Notes: generated by a model from the sequence alone, not told the origin. A DNA stretch of 64,000 bases from Paenibacillus piri (GCF_004354045.1 NZ_SMRT01000015.1:1-64000), one strand, 5' to 3'; counted from the first letter of the stretch, positions 8,434 through 16,893 are shown. A program made the numbers and translations.

Positions 8434-9384
8434 TTAATTGTATTTAATCCGCGGATCGACAAAAGCATACATCAAATCCGCCCATAAATTGGACAAAAGC
8501 ACTGTAATAGCGGCAACGAGATTAATGCCCATTAACGCCGGGTAGTCTCTGGACAAAATCGATTGGATGGTCAGCTGGCCCATGCCCGACCATTGAAATA
8601 TCGTTTCGGTCACTACCGCTCCGCCGATCAGCAGCGGGATGTCCATGCCGGCAATCGTGATGATGGGGATCAGCGCATTTTTTAACGTATGCTTGTTGAT
8701 GACCTTCCATTCGGGCAGTCCTTTGGCCCGCGCCGTCCGCAAATAATCTTGGTTAAAGACCTCCAGCACGCTGGACCTGACATAACGCATCATGCCCCCG
8801 GCAATCGAGGTTCCAAGCGTGAGCGCAGGCAAAATCAAATGCTTGAGTGTATCCAGCCAATCGGTTTCTTGCCCGATGGTGTTCATTCCCCCGGTAGGAA
8901 GAACGCCTAACGTAACGCCGAATATATAAATGACGCCAAGGCCGAGAAAGAAGTTCGGGACGGATACGCCAAGGAACGATCCGGTGGAAGCTACATAATC
9001 AAGCCACGAATATTGTTTCACTGCACTTAAAATACCAAGAGGAATAGCAATCAGGTAAGCGATGAATAGAGCGGCCCCCATCAGCAGCAATGTCGCTCCA
9101 AGCCGCTCGGCGATCATATGGGAAACCGGCTGGAAGGAACTGAATGAATGGCCCAAATCGCCGGTCAACATCCTGCCCAGCCATTTGAAATATTGAAGCA
9201 GCAGCGGATCATTGAGGCCAAGCGCTTCCCGCCGCGCGATTTTGTCGGCTTCGGAAACATCCGGATTGGCGTAGAGATCGACAGGGTCTCCGGGAGCCAA
9301 ATAAATAATAATAAAGTTTAAAAAAGTAACGCCAAGCAGCACAGGCAGCGTGATTAAAAGTCTGCGAACCGTATAGTTGAACAT
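8434..9384 (-). CDS. Dpp/Opp-type ABC permease, first subunit (DppB-like)
   Basis: A 316-residue permease starting MFNYTVRRLLITLPVLLGVT, the standard DppB N-terminus. It has FIIIYLAPGDPVDLY, the periplasmic DPLLLQYFKWLGRMLTGDLG block, and the coupling loop RTARAKGLPEWKVINKHTLK. GAGGG lies upstream. It is spaced 25 bases from the ATPase gene and 28 bases from the second permease, consistent with one mRNA. Confidence 0.93.
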   Translation of the reverse strand: MFNYTVRRLLITLPVLLGVTFLNFIIIYLAPGDPVDLYANPDVSEADKIARREALGLNDPLLLQYFKWLGRMLTGDLGHSFSSFQPVSHMIAERLGATLLLMGAALFIAYLIAIPLGILSAVKQYSWLDYVASTGSFLGVSVPNFFLGLGVIYIFGVTLGVLPTGGMNTIGQETDWLDTLKHLILPALTLGTSIAGGMMRYVRSSVLEVFNQDYLRTARAKGLPEWKVINKHTLKNALIPIITIAGMDIPLLIGGAVVTETIFQWSGMGQLTIQSILSRDYPALMGINLVAAITVLLSNLWADLMYAFVDPRIKYN

Positions 9385-9409
9385 TCAGACCAACCCTCCA
9401 TGGATAAGC

Positions 9410-10408
9410 TTAAGATAACGGATAGTGACAAGCGGCCATGTGCTGCGCTCCTTGCAGTCCGGGCTCCTCCTCGCGGCAGCGGGGCTGGGCGAGCGGACAT
9501 CTGGTGTGAAACCGACAGCCTGACGGTGGAGCGGCAGGGTTTGGCACATCGCCTGTAAGAATGATCCGTTCTTTTCCGCGGCTTAACGGATTCGGTACAG
9601 GGTAAGCATCCAGCAGTGCTTTGGTATACGGATGTTTGGGCTGCTTGAACAGGTCGGAAGTTCTGGCGAGCTCCACAATTTTGCCTAAATACATGACGGC
9701 AATCCGGTCGCTCATAAACTTGACCGCGCCGAGCCCGTGGGCGATAAACAAATACGTTAGCTGAAAATTGTTTTGCAGCGACTTCAACAGGTTCAGGATT
9801 TGCGCCTGAATCGATACGTCCAGGGCCGATACCGGCTCGTCGCATACGATGAGCTTCGGCTGCAAAATGACGGCTCTGGCAATCCCGATCCGCTGGCGCT
9901 GCCCCCCTGAAAACTCATGGGGAAACTTGTTTAAGGAATACTTCGACAAGCCGACGATGTCGAGCAGCTCGGAAGCTTTTTTTCTTGCTTCATCCGCCGT
10001 CAGCCGGCTATGGACCAACAGCGGGTTGATCAGCAATTCGCTTACCCGCTTTTTAGGATTTAAAGAGGCGTACGGGTCCTGAAAAATAATTTGCAACTCC
10101 GAGCGGACTTGGCGCATGTTAGGCTCGGGCAATTGATGGATGTTTTGATTTTTGAACAAAATAGACCCTTCCGTTAAATGCTCCAGCCGGACAATGCTTC
10201 GTCCGAGCGTCGATTTGCCGCAGCCGGACTCGCCGACCACGCCTAACGTTTCACCGGGGAAAACTAACAGATTCACATCGTCGACCGCTTTTACATGACC
10301 GACGGTTTTGGAGAAAATCCCCTTTTTAATCGGGTAATATTTTTTGACATGTTCGATTTTTAAAATCGGATCTGTGTTTAGCTGGGCTTTGTGTAAAATG
10401 GCGCTCAT
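9410..10408 (-). CDS. Oligopeptide-type ABC transporter ATPase (OppF-like)
   Basis: A 332-residue ATPase. Walker A is GESGCGKSTLG, Q-loop is FQDPYASLNP, the signature is FSGGQRQRIGIARA, and Walker B is KLIVCDEPVSALD. The C-terminal oligopeptide extension carries the conserved CRFHTRCPLAQPRC cysteine cluster. It follows the OppD-like gene by 13 bases and would form the heterodimeric motor. Confidence 0.94.
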   Translation of the reverse strand: MSAILHKAQLNTDPILKIEHVKKYYPIKKGIFSKTVGHVKAVDDVNLLVFPGETLGVVGESGCGKSTLGRSIVRLEHLTEGSILFKNQNIHQLPEPNMRQVRSELQIIFQDPYASLNPKKRVSELLINPLLVHSRLTADEARKKASELLDIVGLSKYSLNKFPHEFSGGQRQRIGIARAVILQPKLIVCDEPVSALDVSIQAQILNLLKSLQNNFQLTYLFIAHGLGAVKFMSDRIAVMYLGKIVELARTSDLFKQPKHPYTKALLDAYPVPNPLSRGKERIILTGDVPNPAAPPSGCRFHTRCPLAQPRCREEEPGLQGAQHMAACHYPLS

Positions 10409-10421
10409 ACAATTCCTCCGT

Positions 10422-11426
10422 TTACTGTAATGAATGCGAACTGAATGCCGCTAAGGACAACTCATCCTCCGCCAACCAGCAGCGGACATGATGCATCCCG
10501 TCAACCGGGAAAAGAGGAGGGTTTTTGCTCCTGCACTTCTCGGTAGCCAGCGCGCACCGGCTTTGAAAGCGGCAGCCCTCCGGCATCTGGTGAATCGACG
10601 GGACATACCCGGGAATGCTGGTGAGCTTATCGGACGGAGCGTCAAGATGCGGGATAGAAGATAACAAGCCTTGCGTATAAGGGTGCCGGGCCGTTTCAAA
10701 CAAGGTATAAACGTCCGCTTCTTCTACAACCTGGCCGGCATACATGACAAGCACCCGGTCGGCCATCTCCGCAACGACTCCCAGGTCGTGGGTTATGAGC
10801 ACAATGGATGTTTGGAACTCTTGCTTAAGCTCTTTAATGAGCTCCAGGATTTGAGCCTGAATCGTAACATCAAGCGCGGTTGTCGGTTCGTCCGCAATCA
10901 GCAGCTTAGGTTTGCAGGCAAGCGCCATTGCGATCATAACGCGTTGTCTCATGCCGCCTGACAAGGAGTTGGGATACTGTTTCATCAACGCATCCGCGCG
11001 GGCAATCCCGACCCGCGTCAGCAGTCGGATCGACCGTGCTTCCGCCTCTTTCATACCGACGCGTTCATGCTGAAGAATCGTCTCGGTCATCTGGTTTCCG
11101 ATGGTAAGCACCGGATTCAGCGAGGACATCGGGTCCTGGAATATCATGGAAATATCTTTGCCCCGCAGCTTCCGCAGCTGCCCGGCACTTAGCTTCGTTA
11201 AATCTTGTTCATCGAACGTAATTTTTCCGGCTTTAATGTAACCGTTGCTGCCAAGAAGATTTAAGATAGACAGCGAGGTTACGCTTTTGCCGCAGCCGGA
11301 TTCTCCGACAATAGCAAGCGTTTCGCCGGGCTTGACTTGGAAAGAAACCTCCTCAACGGAAGCTATTTCTCCGTGTTCGGTTCGAAATACGGTTTTCAAA
11401 CCGTCGACTTCCAGCAAATTTTTCAT
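10422..11426 (-). CDS. Oligopeptide-type ABC transporter ATPase (OppD-like)
   Basis: A 334-residue ATPase with Walker A GESGCGKSVTS, Q-loop MIFQDPMSSLNP, signature LSGGMRQRVMIAMA, Walker B KLLIADEPTTALD and H-loop LITHDLGVV; the C-terminal CRFQSRC region is present. ATG 11426 is chosen over the ATG nine bases upstream because AGGGGA then has normal spacing. It is the first gene of the minus-strand operon, behind an ANTAR-type leader with terminator (11485-11557). Confidence 0.93.
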   Translation of the reverse strand: MKNLLEVDGLKTVFRTEHGEIASVEEVSFQVKPGETLAIVGESGCGKSVTSLSILNLLGSNGYIKAGKITFDEQDLTKLSAGQLRKLRGKDISMIFQDPMSSLNPVLTIGNQMTETILQHERVGMKEAEARSIRLLTRVGIARADALMKQYPNSLSGGMRQRVMIAMALACKPKLLIADEPTTALDVTIQAQILELIKELKQEFQTSIVLITHDLGVVAEMADRVLVMYAGQVVEEADVYTLFETARHPYTQGLLSSIPHLDAPSDKLTSIPGYVPSIHQMPEGCRFQSRCALATEKCRSKNPPLFPVDGMHHVRCWLAEDELSLAAFSSHSLQ

Positions 11427-11484
11427 TATTACCATTCCCCTAACCGCTTATTTTTGTATCCGTATGCTGCTGTTAACATACACA

Positions 11485-11557
11485 AAGCCGCCTTCTCCAT
11501 AAGCAAGAAAAGGCGGCTCCATTGCCGGCTCCGGCGTGGCTTCATTGACAGACCGGA
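11485..11557 (-). promoter_or_regulatory. ANTAR antitermination leader of the ABC operon
   Basis: On the minus strand the leader shows hairpin 1 (11557-11530) with loop AATGAA, hairpin 2 (11527-11514, stem CGGC/GCCG) with loop AATGGA, then a terminator hairpin (11518-11485) whose 5' arm overlaps hairpin 2. Both hexaloops have A at position 1 and G at position 4, the known requirement for ANTAR protein binding. Hairpin 1 has a T.C mismatch one pair below the loop, exactly as in the 12.46 kb leader. Binding to the two hairpins would prevent terminator formation. Confidence 0.85.
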
Positions 11558-11585
11558 AATCAATTATTGAGTTATATGTCACGAA

Positions 11586-11614
11586 TATTAACATTAAAAT
11601 TATGATTTTGTCAA
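11586..11614 (-). promoter_or_regulatory. Sigma-A promoter of the ABC operon
   Basis: On the minus strand, TTGACA (11614-11609), 17-base spacer, TTAATA (11591-11586). It is placed just upstream of the ANTAR leader. Confidence 0.8.
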
Positions 11615-11645
11615 TAAACAGGAAAAAAATGATTTAAAAAAACTG

Positions 11646-11674
11646 TTGACTCTTTATCGTGTTCGTTTCATGAT
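11646..11674 (+). promoter_or_regulatory. Promoter of the ANTAR regulator gene
   Basis: TTGACT (11646-11651), 17-base spacer, CATGAT (11669-11674). It is divergent from the ABC-operon promoter with about 31 bases between the -35 boxes. The -10 is a moderate match. Confidence 0.5.
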
Positions 11675-11789
11675 ATATAACATGACAATAATCGGATGAT
11701 GGGAACGGGTTGGATTTTATGATGGAACGAAGATTGAGCCGACGTCTTTTGCGCGCATACGAAAATCCATATCGAGGGTGTTGCTGCAT

Positions 11790-12353
11790 ATGAAATCGAT
11801 ATTAGTTTATTTCCCGGACAGCTCCTACCGTCCGACTGACAGTGCGATCGGGAAGCTCAACTCCATCGGTCTTGATGTGCTGTCCGTTTATACGACAGAA
11901 GATTTTCCTGCATCGGCAGGAGGGTTGGACGGCATCATTGTGTGCTGTACGGAAAAAAGTCTGAACAGTTGGCTTGAACTGCTTATGCGGCAATTTGAGC
12001 TGCCTGTTTGGTGGTGGTGCCAAAGTCCGGGCTTCCTGTCGAAAATTCAATATCCGATCGAAGGCGTTCTGACCGGTGGTATGAGTCCGGCGGAGCTGCA
12101 GTGGGCGCTTGTCGTCGGATTGAACAACTATGACAACCGGCGGTCGGCTAAGCTGCAAATCGAGCAGTTGCAAGAAAAGCTGGATGAGCGTAAGCTGATC
12201 GAAAGAGCCAAAGGTATTCTTGCCAAAACAACCGGCATGTCGGAGGATGAAGCTTTTAAATATTTGCGCAATAAAGCGATGAAGGAACGTAAAAAAATGG
12301 CCGTGATCAGCGGAACCATCGTTGATCTGTACGGTCCGCTGCTGGAGCGCTAA
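11790..12353 (+). CDS. AmiR-like antitermination regulator with ANTAR domain
   Basis: A 187-residue protein. Residues 1-110 form a degenerate receiver-like domain without the usual phospho-aspartate pattern, as in AmiR. Residues about 118-138 form a coiled-coil linker (LQIEQLQEKLDERKLIERA), and residues about 135-185 the three-helix ANTAR RNA-binding domain (AKGILAKTTGMSEDEAFKYL and the following NKAMKERKKMAVISG). Start at ATG 11790 with GAGGGTG upstream. It sits between two operons that both carry ANTAR target leaders, so it is almost certainly their regulator. How it senses inducer is unknown. Confidence 0.9.
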   Translation: MKSILVYFPDSSYRPTDSAIGKLNSIGLDVLSVYTTEDFPASAGGLDGIIVCCTEKSLNSWLELLMRQFELPVWWWCQSPGFLSKIQYPIEGVLTGGMSPAELQWALVVGLNNYDNRRSAKLQIEQLQEKLDERKLIERAKGILAKTTGMSEDEAFKYLRNKAMKERKKMAVISGTIVDLYGPLLER

Positions 12354-12400
12354 CACCTCAAGGCATGTAAAATAACCGGAAAAATTTTCGGAAAATGTTG

Positions 12401-12430
12401 TTGACTTATTCGTCAGCTTCGTGTTAGGAT
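12401..12430 (+). promoter_or_regulatory. Promoter of the ureohydrolase operon
   Basis: TTGACT (12401-12406), 18-base spacer, TAGGAT (12425-12430), directly upstream of the ANTAR leader and 48 bases after the regulator stop codon. Confidence 0.6.
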
Positions 12431-12455
12431 CTATCACATAAACAACTTGATATTC

Positions 12456-12535
12456 CGGTTTGTCAATGACGCCAAACCGTGAACCGGCAATGAAGCCGCT
12501 TTTCTTCTGATAGGAGAAAGGCGGCTTTCTGCATT
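12456..12535 (+). promoter_or_regulatory. ANTAR antitermination leader of the ureohydrolase operon
   Basis: Hairpin 1 spans 12456-12479 with loop AATGAC (12465-12470). Hairpin 2 is CGGC/GCCG at 12485-12498 with loop AATGAA (12489-12494). A 15-bp terminator hairpin spans 12493-12527 with loop TGATA, followed by TCTGCATTTT. Its 5' arm (AAGCCG) shares bases with hairpin 2, so the two are mutually exclusive. A1 and G4 in each hexaloop fit the ANTAR binding rule. Confidence 0.9.
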
Positions 12536-12565
12536 TTATTAAACATTTCAGAAGGAGTGGTTTCT

Positions 12566-13543
12566 GTGTATCGTCCGTTAATTGAAAAAGGTGTCCCGTT
12601 ATTTTCCGGTATTCGTACGTTCATGCATTTGCCCTATGTGCAAGATTTGGAGCATGCGGACTATGCCGTCATTGGCGTCCCCTTTGATACGGGTGTCAGC
12701 TATGCCGTCGGCACACGGTTCGGCCCTTCGTCCATCCGCGAGATGTCGCAGCGCCTTCGTCCGGTCAGTCAGGCGCAAGGCATTGATACAAGCGAGTTTT
12801 TATCCGGCATTGACTACGGGGATCTCAAAATATTTCCCGGCTATATCGAGCAAAGCTACGAGGCGATTGAAGAGCAGTTGAAGCCGGTTTTTGCCAAAGG
12901 CGTAGTACCGATTTTGTTGGGCGGCGACCATTCGGTTTCTTACCCGCATGTGAAGGCTGCGGCCAGCGTATACGGGGCGGTCAGTCTCGTCCATTTCGAT
13001 TCGCACACCGATACGGGCAAAAGCATGGACGATAGGCGCAAGCACTCCCACGGCACTATGTTTCGTTACGCGGCGGAGGAAGGTTACATCGACGCTTCAA
13101 CTTCAATCCAAATGGGAATGCGCGGTACGCCGTTCAGCCTTACAGGTCTTGATGAGTCCCGGGCGCTAGGTTATGAGGTTATGACAACGGATGATGTCAA
13201 GCAGGTCACGGCCGCGGAGTTATGTGAAAAAATTAAACGGCGCGTCGGTTCGAACCCGGTATTTTTAACCTTCGATATCGATTTTCTCGATCCTGTATTC
13301 GCACCCGGAACAGGGACGCCCGAGGTCGGCGGCTTCAATACGTATGAAGCCCAGCAAATGCTGCGCGGGCTTGCCGGCTTGAACATCATTGGCTTTGATT
13401 TGGTTGAGGTGCTACCGGACCGCGATCCGACCAGAGTTACCGCTTTGAATGCGGCTAATATCGCTTTTGAATTTATTACGCTGCTGGCCTTAAACCGCAG
13501 AAGCCGCTTAAAATCCACAGAAGCTGTACTGAGCAAGCCTTAA
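12566..13543 (+). CDS. Ureohydrolase (arginase/agmatinase superfamily)
   Basis: A 325-residue Mn- or Ni-dependent amidinohydrolase that would release urea from a guanidino compound. Metal-ligand motifs are all present: LLGGDHSVSYP, HFDSHTDTG (usual form DAHTD), HSHGTMFRYAAEEG and LTFDIDFLDPVFAPGTGTPE. The SHGT block is typical of agmatinase, guanidinobutyrase and similar enzymes rather than arginase; the exact substrate cannot be read. GTG 12566 has GAAGGAG eight bases upstream. It is the first gene behind the ANTAR leader, and the binding lipoprotein follows 21 bases later, which points to scavenging of an imported nitrogen source. Confidence 0.88.
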   Translation: MYRPLIEKGVPLFSGIRTFMHLPYVQDLEHADYAVIGVPFDTGVSYAVGTRFGPSSIREMSQRLRPVSQAQGIDTSEFLSGIDYGDLKIFPGYIEQSYEAIEEQLKPVFAKGVVPILLGGDHSVSYPHVKAAASVYGAVSLVHFDSHTDTGKSMDDRRKHSHGTMFRYAAEEGYIDASTSIQMGMRGTPFSLTGLDESRALGYEVMTTDDVKQVTAAELCEKIKRRVGSNPVFLTFDIDFLDPVFAPGTGTPEVGGFNTYEAQQMLRGLAGLNIIGFDLVEVLPDRDPTRVTALNAANIAFEFITLLALNRRSRLKSTEAVLSKP

Positions 13544-13564
13544 AAAACCAAGGGGGTCACAGTT

Positions 13565-15208
13565 ATGAACCGGGTACCTAGACAACTATCCGTTATCCTT
13601 ATTACAGCAATGATGATATGGACAACTGCATGCAGCTCCAGGCCGGAAGCGGCGGGAAGTCCTCAAAGCCCGGGCGCGGCGGCCCCTTCTGCGGGCCATC
13701 CAAACCGGATTACGATCGGGATGACCAACCCTCCGTTAATGTTTAATCCGACTGATACGGATGCATCCGGGTCTAACGCCGCCATGTTCGTGAACCGGTA
13801 TTTGTACGATAATCTGTTGAAAATGACCGCGCCGCTTGAATTCAAGCTGCAGCTGGCTGAATCGTTCGAGCAGAAGGATGACCGTACTTACGTCATTAAG
13901 CTGCGCAAGGAAGCCAATTGGTCGGACGGCAAGCCGGTAACCTCACATGATTTTGAATTTACTGCAAATCTGGTAGCCAATCCGAAAACATTGACTACCG
14001 TCAGACCGTACATCGGTTTTTTGGAAGGATTAAACGAAAAAGGAAGACTTCCGGAAGGCGTCAGCAAATTAAGCGGTATTAAAATTATCGACGACAAAAC
14101 GTTTGAACTGGTTACTGCAGCTCCGGTAGACCCCAATCTTGTGAAGGAACGCCTGTGCGATTTTCCTATCGTGCCTAAACACGTGTTGGAAAGCACAGAC
14201 CCGGCGGCATTGAACGGCCATCCGTTCTGGAAAAATCCGAATGTGACCAGCGGGGCTTATGCATTCAACAAGTTTGAGAATGGCGTCGTTCAACTGACGG
14301 CCAATCAATCGTATTACCGCGGCGCACCGAAAATCGGCGAGGTGGTTGTTAAAGTCATGCCGGCGGCGAATATGGTAGCTCAGCTGCAATCGCAGGAAAT
14401 CGATATGAACGCAGGCCAAGGTCCCGGCAACATTCCGCCTAAAGAGTGGGAAACCATCAAACAGATGGCGCATATCCGGACGATGGAGGAGCCGACGCGG
14501 CGCTACAATTCAATCGAAATCAATACGGTGAAAATACCGGATAAGAAGGTTCGCCAAGCGATGGCCTACGCCATTAACCGGGAGGCGATTGTCAATCAAT
14601 TGATGAAGGGCATCGGCGAGATCCAGAACGGGCCTTACGCTCCGAGCCACCCGTATTATGACAAGGATATTTTAAAATACAGCTATAATCCCGAAAAAGC
14701 CAAGCAGATGCTGAAGGAAGCGGGCTGGGATTCGAATAAAACGCTAGAGTTCATCGTTCCTACCGGCGATGCGGTGCGCGAAATGGCGGGCAACATCATC
14801 CAGCAAAATTTGGAGGCGGCGGGGATTAAGGTTAAGCAGGTGAACTATGACTTTGCCACGGCCGTGCAAAAGGCGGTTAAAGGCGAATTCGATTTGCTGA
14901 TTTCAAGCTTCAGCACCATCATTGATCCGGACGGCCCGAGCAACACGTACAAATCGACAGCCGCTTTAAATGATATGCGTTATAAAAACCCGCGGGTCGA
15001 TGAATTGTTTGCGTTGGGCATGAAGGAAACGAATAAGGATAAACGGTTTGCAATCTATAAAGAGCTGCAAAATATTATTCAAGAAGACGTTCCGCTTATT
15101 ACGATCTATTCGGAAAAAAATTTAATTGCGCTGAATAAAGCCGTCGAAGGAAGGGGCGGCACCATATACGGGATGCATTTCGATGTCAATGAATGGAAGA
15201 TCAAATGA
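13565..15208 (+). CDS. Family 5 solute-binding lipoprotein (peptide/nickel type)
   Basis: A 547-residue extracellular binding protein. Lipobox is TTAC at about residue 20, so the mature protein is anchored as a lipoprotein. Family 5 blocks include LYDNLLKMTAPLEFKLQLAE, YVIKLRKEANWSDGKPVTSH, VTSGAYAFNKFENGVVQL and RQAMAYAINREAIVNQLMKG. It follows the ureohydrolase in one operon and is the natural partner of the Dpp-type permease/ATPase set on the other strand (7.5-11.4 kb), which lacks a binding protein. Ribosome site AAGGGGG. Confidence 0.92.
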   Translation: MNRVPRQLSVILITAMMIWTTACSSRPEAAGSPQSPGAAAPSAGHPNRITIGMTNPPLMFNPTDTDASGSNAAMFVNRYLYDNLLKMTAPLEFKLQLAESFEQKDDRTYVIKLRKEANWSDGKPVTSHDFEFTANLVANPKTLTTVRPYIGFLEGLNEKGRLPEGVSKLSGIKIIDDKTFELVTAAPVDPNLVKERLCDFPIVPKHVLESTDPAALNGHPFWKNPNVTSGAYAFNKFENGVVQLTANQSYYRGAPKIGEVVVKVMPAANMVAQLQSQEIDMNAGQGPGNIPPKEWETIKQMAHIRTMEEPTRRYNSIEINTVKIPDKKVRQAMAYAINREAIVNQLMKGIGEIQNGPYAPSHPYYDKDILKYSYNPEKAKQMLKEAGWDSNKTLEFIVPTGDAVREMAGNIIQQNLEAAGIKVKQVNYDFATAVQKAVKGEFDLLISSFSTIIDPDGPSNTYKSTAALNDMRYKNPRVDELFALGMKETNKDKRFAIYKELQNIIQEDVPLITIYSEKNLIALNKAVEGRGGTIYGMHFDVNEWKIK

Positions 15209-15430
15209 TCCCGGGACCCGATCCTGCTTCACTTTAAAGTGGATCGCATCGAGAAAGACAACAGTGTAGACGCCCTACAGCGGCCGACTCTGCCGCTCTT
15301 TGATCAGTGCGCGATCTTGTTCGTCACATTGGAGATCAACGTCGGCGAAACGTCAATGTCATACACTTGGGTTAAATGATTTTGGATCGTTCGGCTGCTG
15401 ACGCCTTTAGCATAAAGCGCCCCGATCTGA
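15209..15430 (-). pseudogene. IS256-family transposase remnant
   Basis: Read on the minus strand, one frame gives QIGALYAKGVSSRTIQNHLT and DVSPTLISNVTNKI; after a frameshift another gives LIKERQSRPL, an in-frame stop, and GVYTVVFLDAIHFKVK. These are the contiguous middle blocks of IS256/Mutator transposases including the catalytic FLDAIHFKV strand. Both ends are gone. It abuts the stop codon of the binding lipoprotein. Bases 15431-15650 contain nothing else I recognise. Confidence 0.8.
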
Positions 15431-15656
15431 TCTAAACAAAAGTAGGCTGCCGTTGTAGTGGTGGCCTTTCTTTTGTTCGTCAGTCCGTACTTCGGCGATT
15501 CCTCTTACCACATCCTCGTTTACGTAATGAAGCGGACGAAACATACCAGGGTATCCGTTCACGTAAGTTTGCATTATAAACATGGGGTTCAAACTACAAT
15601 TATGTGACTTGAACTTGTTTAGATTGCAGAATACGGTTTATTTATCATGCAATCAT

Positions 15657-15703
15657 ACAGTTGCTTATGCTTGACAAGCAACCGCACAGTTGCTTATACT
15701 TGA
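15657..15703 (+). promoter_or_regulatory. Promoter with direct-repeat operator of arsR-type gene
   Basis: TTGACA (15671-15676), 18-base spacer, TATACT (15695-15700). An 18-base near-identical direct repeat, ACAGTTGCTTATNCTTGA, occurs at 15657-15674 and 15686-15703, overlapping both promoter boxes. This is the expected layout of an autoregulated ArsR operator. Confidence 0.7.
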
Positions 15704-15706
15704 TAT

Positions 15707-15985
15707 ATGAATAGGGACAAAGACGCTATATTCAAAGCACTTGGCGACTCGACTCGGCGGCTTATATTAGACGAACTATCCGAACGCAACGAGCAGACGT
15801 TGTATGAACTTACGGTGCGCCTCATTACGAAGCACGACCTTTCCATTACGCGACAGGCGATAGCCAAACATCTTTCTGCATTGGAAGATGCAGGGCTCGT
15901 AAAATCAGAAAAAAAGGGAAAATATCGAGTGGTTATATTCAACAACGAACCACTTAAAAATTTGCTGAAAGGATGGGTAGAATAA
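15707..15985 (+). CDS. ArsR-family transcriptional regulator
   Basis: A 92-residue winged-helix protein: FKALGDSTRRLILDELSERN for the first helices and ITRQAIAKHLSALEDAGLVK for the recognition helix, followed by KGKYRVVIFN for the wing. No cysteine metal site is visible, so it belongs to the non-metal HTH_20 group. The ATG is six bases after the -10 box and has no ribosome site, suggesting a leaderless mRNA. A VOC gene follows 103 bases later, a common pairing. Confidence 0.88.
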   Translation: MNRDKDAIFKALGDSTRRLILDELSERNEQTLYELTVRLITKHDLSITRQAIAKHLSALEDAGLVKSEKKGKYRVVIFNNEPLKNLLKGWVE

Positions 15986-16088
15986 TTTTAATTAAAGCTT
16001 CTGACGAATGTATGATGGGCTTTTCTGATTGGAACCGGATTGTTAGCAGAGCATCAACATCACAAATATCTAAGGAGGCCAAAACATT

Positions 16089-16472
16089 ATGAAAATCGTT
16101 GTTACCAGTATATTCGTTCAAGATCAAGACAAGGCATTGGAGTTTTATACAGAAACGCTGGGTTTTGTAAAAAAGCATGACGTTCCCGTCGGAGAATTTA
16201 GGTGGATAACGCTTGTTTCTCCCGATGAGCAAGACGGTACCGAGCTTTTACTCGAACCGAATGACCATCCAGCCGCCAAAGAGTATCAAAAGAAGATATT
16301 TGCCGATGGCATCCCAGCAACAATGTTTGGCGTAGCAGATATTAATAAAGAGTATAAACGATTATTGGAAAACGGCGTGAAGTTTACTATAGAGCCGACA
16401 AAAATGGGCGAACTCACAATAGCTGTCTTCGACGATACATGCGGCAACCTTATTCAGATTGTGCAGAAGTAA
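16089..16472 (+). CDS. VOC-family protein (glyoxalase-like)
   Basis: A 127-residue vicinal oxygen chelate protein with FVQDQDKALEFYTETLGF in the first module and MGELTIAVFDDTCGNLIQI at the end. Length and the WITLVSPDE segment fit the small single-domain group that dimerises. Ribosome site AAGGAGG near 16072. It lies downstream of the ArsR gene and is probably its target. Substrate unknown. Confidence 0.82.
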   Translation: MKIVVTSIFVQDQDKALEFYTETLGFVKKHDVPVGEFRWITLVSPDEQDGTELLLEPNDHPAAKEYQKKIFADGIPATMFGVADINKEYKRLLENGVKFTIEPTKMGELTIAVFDDTCGNLIQIVQK

Positions 16473-16585
16473 CTTCATGACGAAGTATCTTGGTGCTAAA
16501 CGACTTTATAGGCAAGTTTTAAGTTTCGGTGAAGTGTTTTTTATCAAAAATTAAACAACTTTATGTTAACCCTGTCGGAAATTCA

Positions 16586-16612
16586 AGCCACCCAATTGAG
16601 GTGGCTCATTCT
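16586..16612 (+). terminator. Stem-loop terminator
   Basis: AGCCACC (16586-16592) pairs with GGTGGCT (16600-16606), followed by CATTCTTT. It lies downstream of the ArsR/VOC pair. Confidence 0.5.
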
Positions 16613-16659
16613 TTGGAGAAAATCAACAATATTCATTAACAGAGCCTGCTTATAAGAAC

Positions 16660-16893
16660 CTACATTTTTTCAAGGAAATTAAACATTTTCGCAACCCCCT
16701 TTGCGCAGACCAAAGCGTCTTCCATAGTTTCCCAGCAGTCTAATAAACCCCTTAACTCAACTCCATCCAGATCTGTTCCGCTTAAGTAAACGCAATACTT
16801 ATTATCGCTATTTGTCTGAATTTCTACGTGGCTTAATACTTTAAAATTTGTTACAGAGATACGATTGTCCAATCTCCTCATCGACCCTTTCAT
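16660..16893 (-). CDS. Hypothetical small protein
   Basis: A 77-residue frame with an even composition (VLSHVEIQTNSDNKYCVYLS, then ELRGLLDCWETMEDALVCAK) that looks like a small alpha/beta domain. The start is uncertain: an internal GAGGAG suggests it may begin at the TTG near residue 8. I do not recognise a family. Bases 16894-17326 upstream show only weak frames and a small inverted repeat near 17181. Confidence 0.4.
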   Translation of the reverse strand: MKGSMRRLDNRISVTNFKVLSHVEIQTNSDNKYCVYLSGTDLDGVELRGLLDCWETMEDALVCAKGVAKMFNFLEKM

